Positions 17,560-26,954 of a stretch of 64,000 nt of DNA are shown one piece after another (positions within the stretch are counted from its first letter, which is position 1; each line of letters starts with the position of its first letter). Made by a program: the position numbers and the translations under genes. The notes beneath the pieces were generated by a model, which did not search any database, was not told where the DNA came from, and saw only the letters and a program-made list of their open reading frames with translations. Source of the DNA: Bacillus cereus group sp. RP43 (GTDB lineage Bacteria > Bacillota > Bacilli > Bacillales > Bacillaceae_G); assembly GCF_040459645.1 (NCBI RefSeq), contig NZ_JARVHQ010000002.1, positions 248,001 to 312,000 of the forward strand. Direction: 5' to 3'.

Positions 17560-19569
17560 ATGAAAAAAGTAATTAACAAACTGGGGATAGTTGTAATTCT
17601 GCTCACTTCTACAAGTATGATTTCTGCTTGTTCCCAACAATCATTAGAAGCTGGAAAATCAAAATCATCCGCAGCCACAATCGATATCCAAAAGACGAGA
17701 GCACCCAATAATAAAAAAGAAGTAGAATCTTTTGCTGATTCGTTATTTGAGGAAAAAATGAAGAAGTACAATGTAAACGGTTCCAGTTTTGTCGTCGTTC
17801 ATGATGGAAAGGTCGTCGTCAATAAAGGGTATGGATATGCTGATAAAGAGAAGAAAATTCCCGTCACTAAGGACACAGTCTTTCAAATTGCTTCAGTCTC
17901 AAAAACTTTTACTGCCTTAGCTGTGATGCAGCAAGTTGATAAAGGAAATCTTAAACTAGATCAGGATGTACAACAATATCTCGGTGGATTGAAAATACCT
18001 AATAAAACAGGAAAACCCCTTACCTTGTTTAATATGCTTACTTATACCAGCGGAGTAGATTTACCTGATATCACCACGATAACCGGACCCGAATACGTTA
18101 ATCACAGTATACCGATGAAGGAATTTTTCTCTAAACAAATGCCAACGGTGGTACGGCCGCCAGGAGAATCTTATACGTATGACAACGTTGCATTTGCACT
18201 CGCAGGGTTTGCAGTGGAAAATGTTACAAATACACCTTTTTCGCAATATATGGAAAAAAACGTTTTCAAACCATTAGGTATGAAATCTTCAAGTTTGAGC
18301 TTTACGCCTAATCTTCTCAAGAGAATGGCTACACATTATGGGCCCACTGGCGATCCAATTCCAACAAGTGGAAACGGTCTAATGGATGCACCACAAGGAG
18401 GTATTATATCTACCGGAGAAGACATGTCAAAATACATGATTATGCAGCTACAGAACGGAAAGTTTAAGGGAAAAGAAATTGTAAGTAAAAAAAGCATGGA
18501 TATGATGCATGCCTATCAAGTTTTTGATGATAAGACCATTCCAGTTGCAACAATTGGATTTGAAACGCCTTTCAATGACTTGGCTAATGGGCAACACGTT
18601 GTAATAAAAGGGGGAAGTATGCCGGGACATCAATCAATGATGATTTTAGTGCCTGAGCAGAAAACAGCATTCTTCATGTCTTACAATAATGATTCAACGA
18701 TGAGTATAGACATGTATGAAGCTCTCATGGATCACTATTTCCCCGCTAAAAAGGGGGAAAAAACTAGATATCTCCCGTTAGAGGAAAAGGGAGCCCAGAA
18801 ATATTTAGGTTTGTACCAAAACACACGTTTAGCTGCAATTCGCACCCACTTTACCTATGAAAATGGGACTTTGGTCATGGAAGGGGGAATAGCCGGAAAA
18901 CAAGTTCTCAAAATGATTCATCCGATGTTATTTGAGGATTCGGAAGGAAAAAAGGTTGCTTTCAAAAAAAATGCAGCTGGAGAAATCGTATATTTTCACT
19001 ACAACTCTCCTAAGAGCCTAGACTTTATGGCTGATGCCCAGAAAATTAACAACAAGCCATCCTTTGCGGATGTCCCGCAAAAGAGTAACTATAGAAGCCA
19101 TATCGATAATCTTCATACTTTAAACATCATGGATGCTAAAACGGGCAATATATTCGAACCAATGGGCACTATGACACAAGGAGAATTTGCTGATTCCTTG
19201 TTGCGTGCACATGGGTGGAGTGCTTTTCCAGACGAATCCAATGAGGCCAAGGAGAAATTTATAATAGGTATTCCTGGATATGACCGTACAGCTCCGATTA
19301 CCCGACAGATCGCAGCAACCATGATTCAAAATTTAAAGCAGATTCAACCTGACCAAGCTAAGAAAGTTAAATTACTTGATGCTGCGGATGACTGGGCAGT
19401 CCAATCTATTCAAGCACTTGCTTCTCAAGGAATCGTAGACCCTGATACTTTGATCAACGCTGATGGATCCTTTATTTTCCGTCCGAAGGATCTGTTACTG
19501 CGCCAAGAAGCAAGTGCCTTGCTCGATTTAGCTTTTGGTTATTATGCCCTACCTATTATACAGAAGTAG
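17560..19569 (+). CDS. lipoprotein serine hydrolase with C-terminal SLH-like repeats
   Basis: The start is the ATG at 17560, after AAAGGAG; an upstream in-frame start at 17518 is not supported. The 669-residue product has a lipoprotein signal ending in MISAC, then a class C beta-lactamase-fold domain with nucleophile motif SVSK (FQIASVSKTFTAL), YDN (YTYDNVAFAL) and a C-terminal KGGSMPG. The last 150 residues contain three degenerate SLH-like units (TMTQGEFADSLLRAHG, ITRQIAATMIQNL, DDWAVQSIQALASQGI). It is thus an extracellular enzyme tethered by lipid and perhaps also to wall polymers. It is transcribed divergently from the sensor/kinase-regulator pair and is a likely target of that system. 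Confidence 0.8.
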   Translation: MKKVINKLGIVVILLTSTSMISACSQQSLEAGKSKSSAATIDIQKTRAPNNKKEVESFADSLFEEKMKKYNVNGSSFVVVHDGKVVVNKGYGYADKEKKIPVTKDTVFQIASVSKTFTALAVMQQVDKGNLKLDQDVQQYLGGLKIPNKTGKPLTLFNMLTYTSGVDLPDITTITGPEYVNHSIPMKEFFSKQMPTVVRPPGESYTYDNVAFALAGFAVENVTNTPFSQYMEKNVFKPLGMKSSSLSFTPNLLKRMATHYGPTGDPIPTSGNGLMDAPQGGIISTGEDMSKYMIMQLQNGKFKGKEIVSKKSMDMMHAYQVFDDKTIPVATIGFETPFNDLANGQHVVIKGGSMPGHQSMMILVPEQKTAFFMSYNNDSTMSIDMYEALMDHYFPAKKGEKTRYLPLEEKGAQKYLGLYQNTRLAAIRTHFTYENGTLVMEGGIAGKQVLKMIHPMLFEDSEGKKVAFKKNAAGEIVYFHYNSPKSLDFMADAQKINNKPSFADVPQKSNYRSHIDNLHTLNIMDAKTGNIFEPMGTMTQGEFADSLLRAHGWSAFPDESNEAKEKFIIGIPGYDRTAPITRQIAATMIQNLKQIQPDQAKKVKLLDAADDWAVQSIQALASQGIVDPDTLINADGSFIFRPKDLLLRQEASALLDLAFGYYALPIIQK

Positions 19570-19701
19570 GCATTCATACAAACACGAATTATGGCAAACA
19601 TTTAGGATGGGTGTTCCATCTGTATTAAGCCAAAGCAAAAAACAAATTTCGATTATTTAAAACCATTATGGGACAATAACTCATAAAAAAGCAGTAAAAT
19701 A

Positions 19702-19743
19702 AATAACCGGTTTCTTAAGGTACAGGGAACCGGCTATTTTTTG
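19702..19743 (+). terminator. terminator after the serine hydrolase gene
   Basis: AATAACCGGTTTC pairs with GGGAACCGGCTATT and is followed by TTTTTG. Confidence 0.65.
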
Positions 19744-19770
19744 TCTAAACATACAATCTTCTTTTTGATA

Positions 19771-19800
19771 TAGTTCCCACACATACATCAACTTAAGAGT
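19771..19800 (+). repeat. degenerate IS231-type left end
   Basis: CCACACATACATCAACTTAAG matches the inner part of the IS231/MITE left terminal repeat, and ACTATCCCTAATAAG nearby recalls the MITE interior. The outer GGGG is lost and no right end is clear. The rest of 19744-20077 holds nothing recognisable. Confidence 0.45.
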
Positions 19801-20077
19801 TTTGACTATCCCTAATAAGAACCTAGTATCTTCATGAAGTTCTTGAAAATCTCAAATCTAACTACCTTAAAGTTATCGTTTTATCAAAAATTGCAAAGTT
19901 TATTACAAGTGGACCGAAAAATAACGAACCCTTGCGTTACTTCTAGTGGATTTCACCTAATCGAATTATAAATACGCCTTCGTAATGGTACTCTGCTTCT
20001 TATCAATTTAAATGTGTTTTTATTCTGAATGCAGGAAGCAAGTGTTCCTCTCTCACATAAAAAATGGAAATCGAAGC

Positions 20078-20123
20078 AAAAAAGCCGACACCCCCTTAAA
20101 TAAAGGGCACGATGTCGACTTTA
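20078..20123 (-). terminator. terminator of the double-domain hydrolase gene
   Basis: AAAGCCGACA pairs with TGTCGACTTT, with an inner CCC/GGG pairing. A-run on the left for the leftward transcript. Confidence 0.6.
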
Positions 20124-20126
20124 AAC

Positions 20127-22289
20127 TTAACGGCCAAATTCTTTATTGAAAATTTTATCCCGCCCCACCATAACTTCCGGACCTACTGTGTTTATGGAAG
20201 TTACTAAAATATGCTCCCCTCTTAGAGAGCCACCAACTCTAGATTCAAATCCGAAAGTACCGCCGGCATGCCCCCAATATGATTGCCCATCCGGTGTCTT
20301 TTCTTCATAAATTCCTAGCCCGACTTTACCAATAGGTGAATCTACTGTTGTGAGCATCTGGTCCATCATCTCTTGATTTAGAAGCTTTCCGCCCAACAGC
20401 GCACTGAAGAAAGTAGTTAAATCTTTGACAGATGAAACCATATTTCCCGCTGCATTTGCCCATGATTGATTTATTTCTGTCAAATCATACAAATGACCCG
20501 ATCTGTCCATATTATATCCTGTAGCATGCTCCCCTGGTATATGAGGATTTGCTTCCATTACAAATGTTTCTTTTAGCCCAAGTGGTTCGATGAAGCGTTT
20601 TCTGATTTGTTCTGCATACGTATCTCCCGTTACTTTTTGAATAATTTGACCAGCTAGCACCGTATTGGTATTTGAATAGTCCCAACCCTCTCCTGGTGCA
20701 AATACAGGCTGCTTAGCAAGTCCCAAGCCGATCAGTTCATCAGCTGTATAGTAACGATATGGATTTTGAGGCAAGGTAATATCTCGTATATCCAAATCTG
20801 TATAGGATGCTATCCCGCTTGTATGATTTAGTAACTGACGAATCGTAATTTTGTTACCGTCATAACCATTACCCTTTACGACCCCCGGTAGCCATTTTTC
20901 AACAGAATCATCAAGGTTTAATTGTTTCTCCTCAGCCAACTGTAGTATAACTGAAGCTGTGAACGTCTTCGTGATGCTTCCGATACGAAATGAAAAGTTC
21001 GGTTCCACTGCGCGTGGTACCTCGTAACTCGCTATCCCTGTAGCATAAGACCAGTGCTTGCCGTCTTTTAATCCACCTGCTATGACACTTGGGATTTTTT
21101 TATTAGTTACTACCTGATCGATTACGTATTTGACTTCTTCTCGATGGTTCCTTTTCTTTTCTTTATCCATAAGTCCTTTCTTAATTTTCCCTGTAAATTC
21201 TGACACTAAAATATTATTAATATGTTTTTCTGCTCCTAGTACATTGATGTTTATTGAAATGACATGTTGACCATCTTCCGTTCCACCTGCAAAGTTAGTA
21301 AATCCGGGAATGCCACCACCATGCCCCCATACTTCGGTACCGTCCGGCAATTTTGTTGCATGTAAGCCAAGCCCATACTTTCCTAATGGTGAATCAGCTG
21401 TACTAGTCATCATTTCTTTTTTCATCTCTGGTGTCAACAACTTTCCACCTAATAATGCGCGGAAAAACGTCGTCAAGTCTTCTCCTGTCGAGATCATTTC
21501 ACCGCCTGCATTAGCAAATGATGGATTAAGCACTGTAATATCTACTAATTTATCACCCGTATTTAAGTAGCCTCGAGCGTTTTTTTTCGGGATATCCATC
21601 GAGCTTCCAGGAAGGACTGTATCTTTAAGTCCGAGTGGCTCAATAATTCGTTTCTTAATCTGTTCGGCATATGTCTCCCCAGTAACCTTCTGGATAATAC
21701 GCCCCACAATAACTGTATTTGTGCTCGAGTATGCCCAACCCTTTACTGGTTCTAATTCCAAAGCGCGAGCAATTAACTGCTCAGGTGTATAATTTTCACT
21801 TGGATTTTCAAGTAATTTATTCTTAAGCTCTGGAGTCAAGAAGTCCGGAATTCCGCTCGTATGATTTAATAATTGTCGGATTGTAATTTTGTTTCCATCA
21901 TACCCGTTCTCCTTTAAGAGCCCCGGCATCCATTTCTCTACCGTGTCATCGAGACTTAGCTTCTTCTCTCCAGCAAGCTGTAATATAACTGTCGCGACAA
22001 ACGTCTTCGTTGTACTTCCAATCCTGAAGGCAGAATCAGCATCCACCTTATGATTTCTCTCAATGTTTGCTTCACCAGAAGCATATGACCAGTTTGCATC
22101 TCCAGTTTTCACGGAAACAATAACACCTGGAATATTATCAGTATTAGCTGCTTTATCAACAGCCTGTTGGGTGTGAGTCTTTTTATACACTGCGTTTACA
22201 TTTCCATTAGTAGGTAATACTAGCGCTCCAGCCAGTATAGTCGCTGTTAAAGCAATTGTTGTTCCTTTTTTTGTGATGAATGACTTCAT
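20127..22289 (-). CDS. secreted protein with two tandem beta-lactamase-fold (D-peptidase-type) domains
   Basis: 720 residues with a signal peptide ending near GNVNA, and two complete class C beta-lactamase/D-alanyl-D-alanine carboxypeptidase domains in one chain. Domain 1 (about 40-375): STTK in FRIGSTTKTF, YSSTN, and WGHGGGIPGF. Domain 2 (about 390-720): SITK in FRIGSITKTF, YSNTN, and WGHAGGTFGF. Stretches such as NHTSGI and YAEQIKKR/YAEQIRKR recur, so this is an internal duplication. Single-domain relatives include Bacillus alkaline D-peptidases. Both active sites look intact. The gene is divergent from the second kinase-regulator fusion. GGAGAG precedes the ATG. Confidence 0.85.
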   Translation of the reverse strand: MKSFITKKGTTIALTATILAGALVLPTNGNVNAVYKKTHTQQAVDKAANTDNIPGVIVSVKTGDANWSYASGEANIERNHKVDADSAFRIGSTTKTFVATVILQLAGEKKLSLDDTVEKWMPGLLKENGYDGNKITIRQLLNHTSGIPDFLTPELKNKLLENPSENYTPEQLIARALELEPVKGWAYSSTNTVIVGRIIQKVTGETYAEQIKKRIIEPLGLKDTVLPGSSMDIPKKNARGYLNTGDKLVDITVLNPSFANAGGEMISTGEDLTTFFRALLGGKLLTPEMKKEMMTSTADSPLGKYGLGLHATKLPDGTEVWGHGGGIPGFTNFAGGTEDGQHVISININVLGAEKHINNILVSEFTGKIKKGLMDKEKKRNHREEVKYVIDQVVTNKKIPSVIAGGLKDGKHWSYATGIASYEVPRAVEPNFSFRIGSITKTFTASVILQLAEEKQLNLDDSVEKWLPGVVKGNGYDGNKITIRQLLNHTSGIASYTDLDIRDITLPQNPYRYYTADELIGLGLAKQPVFAPGEGWDYSNTNTVLAGQIIQKVTGDTYAEQIRKRFIEPLGLKETFVMEANPHIPGEHATGYNMDRSGHLYDLTEINQSWANAAGNMVSSVKDLTTFFSALLGGKLLNQEMMDQMLTTVDSPIGKVGLGIYEEKTPDGQSYWGHAGGTFGFESRVGGSLRGEHILVTSINTVGPEVMVGRDKIFNKEFGR

Positions 22290-22390
22290 AGCACATCTCT
22301 CCTATTATTTTAAAATTTTCTGTTGCTTCACTCCCTCACCTTAACTTCAAATTTGTTAAATAACATAGTGATAAAACAACTAAATATTTC

Positions 22391-22458
22391 ATGACACCAT
22401 GCGTAAATATGTCATATAAATCGTATGATAATCTGTCACCTATATCATGTGACAGATT
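22391..22458. promoter_or_regulatory. palindromic operators in the second divergent promoter
   Basis: AATCTGTCAC (22430-22439) and its exact inverse GTGACAGATT (22449-22458) flank nine bases; ATGACA (22391-22396) and TGTCAT (22410-22415) form a second inverted pair. The TGTCA core is shared with the 17.4-kb divergent region, suggesting related regulators. Confidence 0.5.
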
Positions 22459-22579
22459 TAACAGCTATTCTATGACTTTCCTTCCTCTTTTTATTGACGT
22501 ATTGAAAGTTATGTTACATGATAAATCTGAATACTTAGTAAATTAACCTCAAAATAATACAAGTAGGTGTGCATAATCT

Positions 22580-24373
22580 ATGTTCTCAATAATAAAAAAA
22601 TGGTTTTGGTATGATTGGATATTTGTAACTGTTCGAACATTTTGGCTGTTCGTAATTATAAGTGCTGATTTTATATATCCATCATTAATCAATGCGTCAT
22701 TTGGGATTGTACTTTCTCTTGCTATAGTTGTTTATCTTGCTCCATTAATCGTCCGATATAAGAAAGAGGATTGGTATCTTGCGGTCGATGTCACGGCATC
22801 AGGCTTATTTTATCTTTATTTAGCTTACGTAGCACCGGGATTGCTCTGGTCTTTCGTTTTACTCGTGATGATTATCGGTTTAGCAAACATTCATAAAAAC
22901 TATGTATGGACAGGTATCTTCTGTGGAATTGTATTCCCAGCATTGAACAGTTGGATCGCTAATCAGCTCCCATATGAGTCTATCTTTAGCTGTAGCCTTG
23001 GTTTTGTCATTGGGATGGCATTTAATATATTAATTCAGTATCATAAGCAAGCCCAAATTATACAAGAGCAGAAGCTGCTACTGGAGCAACATATTAGGCG
23101 GATTGAGGAACTTACGCTAATAGAAGAACGCAACCGACTGTCACATGAGCTGCATGACACAATCGGCCATACTCTTACCTCCCTCATTGTGGGTGTCGAA
23201 TCACTGCGAACCTCAGTGCCAGATTCGCAGTTTGAGAGAATTGATTCACTCGTCGGTATTGCCCAAAACAGTCTGAATGATATCCGAAAACATCTTCATC
23301 AGCTCTCTCATAATCCATTAAATCATTTGTTAAGTGGATCATTGAGAGAATTAACCGAAGAATTTATGAGGTCTACAGGTACAACGGTTACATTCCGTGT
23401 GATTGGCAATGAAACTCTAGTAATACAAAAAATAAACTTTTGCCTATACCGTTGTCTTCAAGAGTCACTTACAAACGCGGTTCGACACGGCAAGGCAAGC
23501 TCGATAGCCGTTCAACTGCACTTTGATAGGCAACAGATCCGGTTACAGATTGAGGATAACGGCATCGGAATGAAAGAAATTCAATTTGGATTTGGACTCA
23601 ATGGTATAAAGGAACGGCTTGAATACTATCACGGCACATTGTCGGTTTATTCTGAAGCTGAGCAAGGAACATTTATCATATGTAATATACCGTTGCAGAC
23701 AGATCCTGCACATGATAGAATCCACCTGTTAATCGTTGATGATCAGACACTTATTACCGACAGTTTGGAGCAAGTTTTGGATCAGCATGCTGATTTTACC
23801 ATCGTTGGTAAGGCAAAGGACGGGCTCGAGGCATTAGAATATTGTGAGCAGTTCCCTCCTGATATCGTACTAATGGATATTCGCATGCCGGGAATGGACG
23901 GACTTGAGGCTTTAGTTGAGATGAAACAGAGATGGCCTAATATTAGGATTGTGCTCATGACAACATTTGAGGATTCCTTACAGGCGGCAACTGCATTGGA
24001 GCATGGAGCGGAAGGCTACGTGCTAAAGTCAATTCATCCACGTGAGATGATAGAAATTTTGAAACTTATTTATAATGGAGGAACCTGGATTAATCAATCT
24101 GTCGCTACGCGAATCTTCGAAGAAATGAAGCGTCAACGCGAGCAACTGGAAAAGGTCAGCTCAAGTAAGGAAAACTACCCGTATGGACTTACGAAACGCG
24201 AGATGGAAATTTTGGAACATCTGTCGTACGGGCTTCGCTACAAAACAATTGCTTCTAAGCTGTTTTTATCGGAGGGAACGATACGCAATTATTGCTCAAA
24301 TCTTTACTCGAAGCTCGGCGTCAACAATCGCGAAGAAGCAATTAAAATGGCGCGAACAAAGAATATATTATAG
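22580..24373 (+). CDS. membrane histidine kinase fused to a NarL/LuxR-type response regulator (second copy)
   Basis: 597 residues with the same order as the protein at 14896: membrane helices (10-155), HisKA_3 with H192 (SHELHDTIGHT), HATPase (ESLTNAVRHG; EDNGIGM; FGFGLNGIKERL), receiver with acidic pair DD at 387-388 and D433 (IVLMDIRMPGMDG), and LuxR HTH (LTKREMEILEHLSYG to NREEAIKMA). All catalytic residues are intact. The two proteins are clear paralogues along their full length, including MFxxxKxWFWxDW at the N-terminus. This copy has no adjacent sensor gene; its divergent neighbour is the double-domain hydrolase. Confidence 0.85.
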   Translation: MFSIIKKWFWYDWIFVTVRTFWLFVIISADFIYPSLINASFGIVLSLAIVVYLAPLIVRYKKEDWYLAVDVTASGLFYLYLAYVAPGLLWSFVLLVMIIGLANIHKNYVWTGIFCGIVFPALNSWIANQLPYESIFSCSLGFVIGMAFNILIQYHKQAQIIQEQKLLLEQHIRRIEELTLIEERNRLSHELHDTIGHTLTSLIVGVESLRTSVPDSQFERIDSLVGIAQNSLNDIRKHLHQLSHNPLNHLLSGSLRELTEEFMRSTGTTVTFRVIGNETLVIQKINFCLYRCLQESLTNAVRHGKASSIAVQLHFDRQQIRLQIEDNGIGMKEIQFGFGLNGIKERLEYYHGTLSVYSEAEQGTFIICNIPLQTDPAHDRIHLLIVDDQTLITDSLEQVLDQHADFTIVGKAKDGLEALEYCEQFPPDIVLMDIRMPGMDGLEALVEMKQRWPNIRIVLMTTFEDSLQAATALEHGAEGYVLKSIHPREMIEILKLIYNGGTWINQSVATRIFEEMKRQREQLEKVSSSKENYPYGLTKREMEILEHLSYGLRYKTIASKLFLSEGTIRNYCSNLYSKLGVNNREEAIKMARTKNIL

Positions 24374-24640
24374 ATGCTGCAGGACTTTCCAATGGTACTC
24401 AAGTTTTATATTCTTTTGATATATTTACGCCTGCTTCGCCAATTAATGAGCCTATCTTTCCGAGGAAAAAACTTATGGAAGTTCGGACGGAAGACGAAAA
24501 TATTTCATTATGCAGTATAAATCCCCTTACATTATATATAAGGGGATTTGTACGATAGCTATTAGTGATTGGAGTGTTTTTATATGCAAACGATGAATAT
24601 TTACCTTTATGTTTTTAATAAAATGTCAGACTAGGAATAT
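24374..24640. other. intergenic with terminator
   Basis: Mainly non-coding. A frame at 24373-24560 reads plausible residues (IIDAAGLSNGTQVLYSF) but starts inside the preceding gene and has no start codon of its own, so it is not called. Confidence 0.3.
24519..24549 (+). terminator. terminator after the second kinase-regulator gene
   Basis: AAATCCCCTTA pairs with TAAGGGGATTT around a 9-base AT loop. Confidence 0.65.
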
Positions 24641-24851
24641 GGATATTAAAATGCTGATTGAAACTCGAGAAGAGATTAAATACTTACTTTCACATATGAA
24701 ATCAGGCTCGTTACTCCCGCATGTAGAATGTATTTATTTTAAAAGTAATGTAAAGCCATTAACTTTTCACGCAGATTATGAATGTAAACAAAAAGTAGTT
24801 TAAATAGCTCCAGACGCTTATATGAGACAAGAAGAGCTTTTATTGATGTAG
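24641..24851 (+). pseudogene. C-terminal relic of the two-HTH DNA-binding protein
   Basis: The translation REEIKYLLSHMKSGSLLPHV, then FKSNVKPLTFHADYECKQ, matches the last third of the protein encoded at 45130-46131. An in-frame TAA interrupts it at 24801 and the frame then continues as RQEELLLM before another stop. The N-terminal DNA-binding two thirds are missing. It is a degraded second copy of that gene and overlaps the 3' end of the erythromycin-esterase-like gene on the opposite strand. Confidence 0.75.
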
Positions 24852-26171
24852 TTGAGATGGACTCACTTTTTGGATTTGAACAAGTATATCAAATGCTTTA
24901 CCTAATGATATATCAACAGTTTTTGGTATATCAGGTCCTTCGGTAGTTATTCCAGGAAAAATTGGATGTTGTTCGTTTAACCAGGTTTTTGTCACTCCGT
25001 TTGCCTTACGCAAATCAATAAAAAATTGATCTTTTTTGACTTGTCCAAAGATGTAATTATAACTGTTTGGATCATCTGATTTTAATGTTCCATATGGACC
25101 AAATTCGCGGTTGCTATTATATACATTATATCGTCCTTCATAAACAGATGTTCCAATAGACACATACCGTTTCCCATAATATTCTGCCAAATGCTGCCCA
25201 GCTAATTTAGGATATATAAAAGGAATCATATTTGTTTTCGAAACGTGTCCATTATGTCCCCATACAATGGTTTTTCCTAAATGCTCTTCTGTCCACTTCG
25301 CATTTTCATACATTGCGATATCATGTTTCAAAAAAAGTTCTGATGGTTTATCAGGAGGTGACGCTAACATTGTAGTAAATTGCTCAATAATACGGGCATT
25401 TTGTTTTATCCATGCGAACTCTTTCGATTTTCCATTTAGATTACTTTTATTTTGTTCTAATAAAGCACTGATTTGTTTAGCATCTGAATTAAACTTTTCT
25501 TTCTTTTCTTTCGTAAGGCCGCCAAAGGTATCCATATCCTTTGTTACAGGAATAAGGCCTCTTATCTTCTCTTCTAAACTAGGCACAAGCTCTGAATTGT
25601 TTCTTTTTACATATTCTATTATATTGTTATAAACATTTTCGTTTACTGATTGTATATCCATCCCAATGACACGCACTTTAGATTTATGTTTTGGATTAGC
25701 ATTATATTGTTTTATCCAATTAAGCATATTTAATATTTCTTTCGTGTTAAATTCAGGTGTTAAATGTTGGCTTGGGTTTCCTTTACCAGTAAGAACATAT
25801 CGATCAAGTTCCAAAGCCCTGTCCCATCCCTCTTCTAATACTAAGTTGATAAAACCCTTTTCAGATACTAAATAATTAACAATGCGGTGTTTCATTGTAA
25901 AAACTTCATGAGCTCCATGCGTAGCTTCACCTAAACCTACGATTGAAGCTGATCCTACCATATTCTTAAGTGGTTTCAAATCATTAAGAGGTGCAGTTGG
26001 ATTAGTTGTTTTTAAAGGCTTTGCATGTGCTTCTAACCATTCTACTATTTGATTTGTATTGTAGGGAGCTGTAACAGAAACTTCTGTTTTCAAGTCTGCA
26101 TAAGTACTTCCTACAAAATTAGTCAGTGATATAGCAAAAGCACCAATTGCAATAATTATTTTCTTTTTCAT
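24840..26171 (-). CDS. secreted erythromycin-esterase-like protein
   Basis: 443 residues with a signal peptide ending near GSTYA. The family (PF05139, EreA/EreB-like) is shown by VGLGEATHGAHEVFTMKHR, with its Glu and His metal/catalytic region, LVLEEGWDRA, VIGMDIQSV, and IVWGHNGHVSK. Length is close to EreA/EreB (about 400-420). Ere enzymes hydrolyse the macrolactone of erythromycin, but this group is broad and includes enzymes of other activity. A signal peptide is unusual for a classical resistance enzyme, so macrolide resistance should not be assumed. CAGGAGG precedes the ATG. Confidence 0.8.
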   Translation of the reverse strand: MKKKIIIAIGAFAISLTNFVGSTYADLKTEVSVTAPYNTNQIVEWLEAHAKPLKTTNPTAPLNDLKPLKNMVGSASIVGLGEATHGAHEVFTMKHRIVNYLVSEKGFINLVLEEGWDRALELDRYVLTGKGNPSQHLTPEFNTKEILNMLNWIKQYNANPKHKSKVRVIGMDIQSVNENVYNNIIEYVKRNNSELVPSLEEKIRGLIPVTKDMDTFGGLTKEKKEKFNSDAKQISALLEQNKSNLNGKSKEFAWIKQNARIIEQFTTMLASPPDKPSELFLKHDIAMYENAKWTEEHLGKTIVWGHNGHVSKTNMIPFIYPKLAGQHLAEYYGKRYVSIGTSVYEGRYNVYNSNREFGPYGTLKSDDPNSYNYIFGQVKKDQFFIDLRKANGVTKTWLNEQHPIFPGITTEGPDIPKTVDISLGKAFDILVQIQKVSPSQLHQ

Positions 26172-26339
26172 AAAAACCTCCTGAAATACTTATTTATTAG
26201 TTTTTTGACATGCTCTATGAACTTCCGTTTAAATCATTAACTCTCTTCTTACTGGTAGGATAAATTTATTCTAGTTCCTAAAACTCACATATTTCTTAAT
26301 AGATTCTTAAGAAACCCTTAATTCACTCATACCAATATA

Positions 26340-26393
26340 AAAAACCAAATAACCTTCCATCAAAAAATAAATAGAGCAGGTTATTTGGTTTTT
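26340..26393. terminator. long hairpin
   Basis: AAAAACCAAATAACCT (26340-26355) is the exact inverse of AGGTTATTTGGTTTTT (26378-26393). T-runs on both strands make it usable in either direction. Confidence 0.65.
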
Positions 26394-26954
26394 CATTTCG
26401 CAAGTTTAGAAAAATTGCAACGTGACCTCTTGAAAGAAATGAACTACGTTGCAGAAGGAGTTATATCCACAGCTGTAATTTTACAAGTTGAAATAGCGAA
26501 TCTAAAGAATCTAGTTTGATTTAAGGGTATTGGCAACGTATCTATCACTAAACCAAGAGCTTGTTGATCAATTATAATAACCTGCATTTCTCTCCACTAT
26601 CCCTTGAAAATTTGCATAGTTTGTATGAATTCTAAATCTAGTAGAATGCACTCTATCATATAAAAATAATGTAGGTTAATAAACAGAGAGCGTATTTATA
26701 GTAGTGGAAAACTACTAAGAAACGTAAATGAAAAACAGTTCAAAACCAAGGGTAATACGAAAGTATAAGAAAGGCGATAAAGTCATGCACGTAATAAGGG
26801 CTACGTTCTATAGGGATGGGTAGAAATATCATTTGCTTGTAGCTTTAGGGATATGGATGGCATCGCAACTTCACCCACAGTAGCTCTAACAAAAGATGAA
26901 CAAAAGCGAATAGTAGATGCTGCACGAATGAGTGAGCCGTTTAATTAAGTAAGA
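26394..26954. other. relic-containing intergenic region
   Basis: A rightward fragment at 26396-26519 reads LQRDLLKEMNYVAEGVIS and a leftward 47-codon frame (26444-26587, GGAGAG upstream) overlaps it; only one can be real and neither is recognised. Another fragment near 26840-26948 reads DMDGIATSPTVALTKDEQ and DAARMSEPFN before a stop. These look like decayed genes. Confidence 0.3.

Noticed and set aside
24840..26171. Macrolide resistance determinant
   Set aside because: The protein family is right, but the signal peptide and broad family function do not support a resistance claim from sequence alone.
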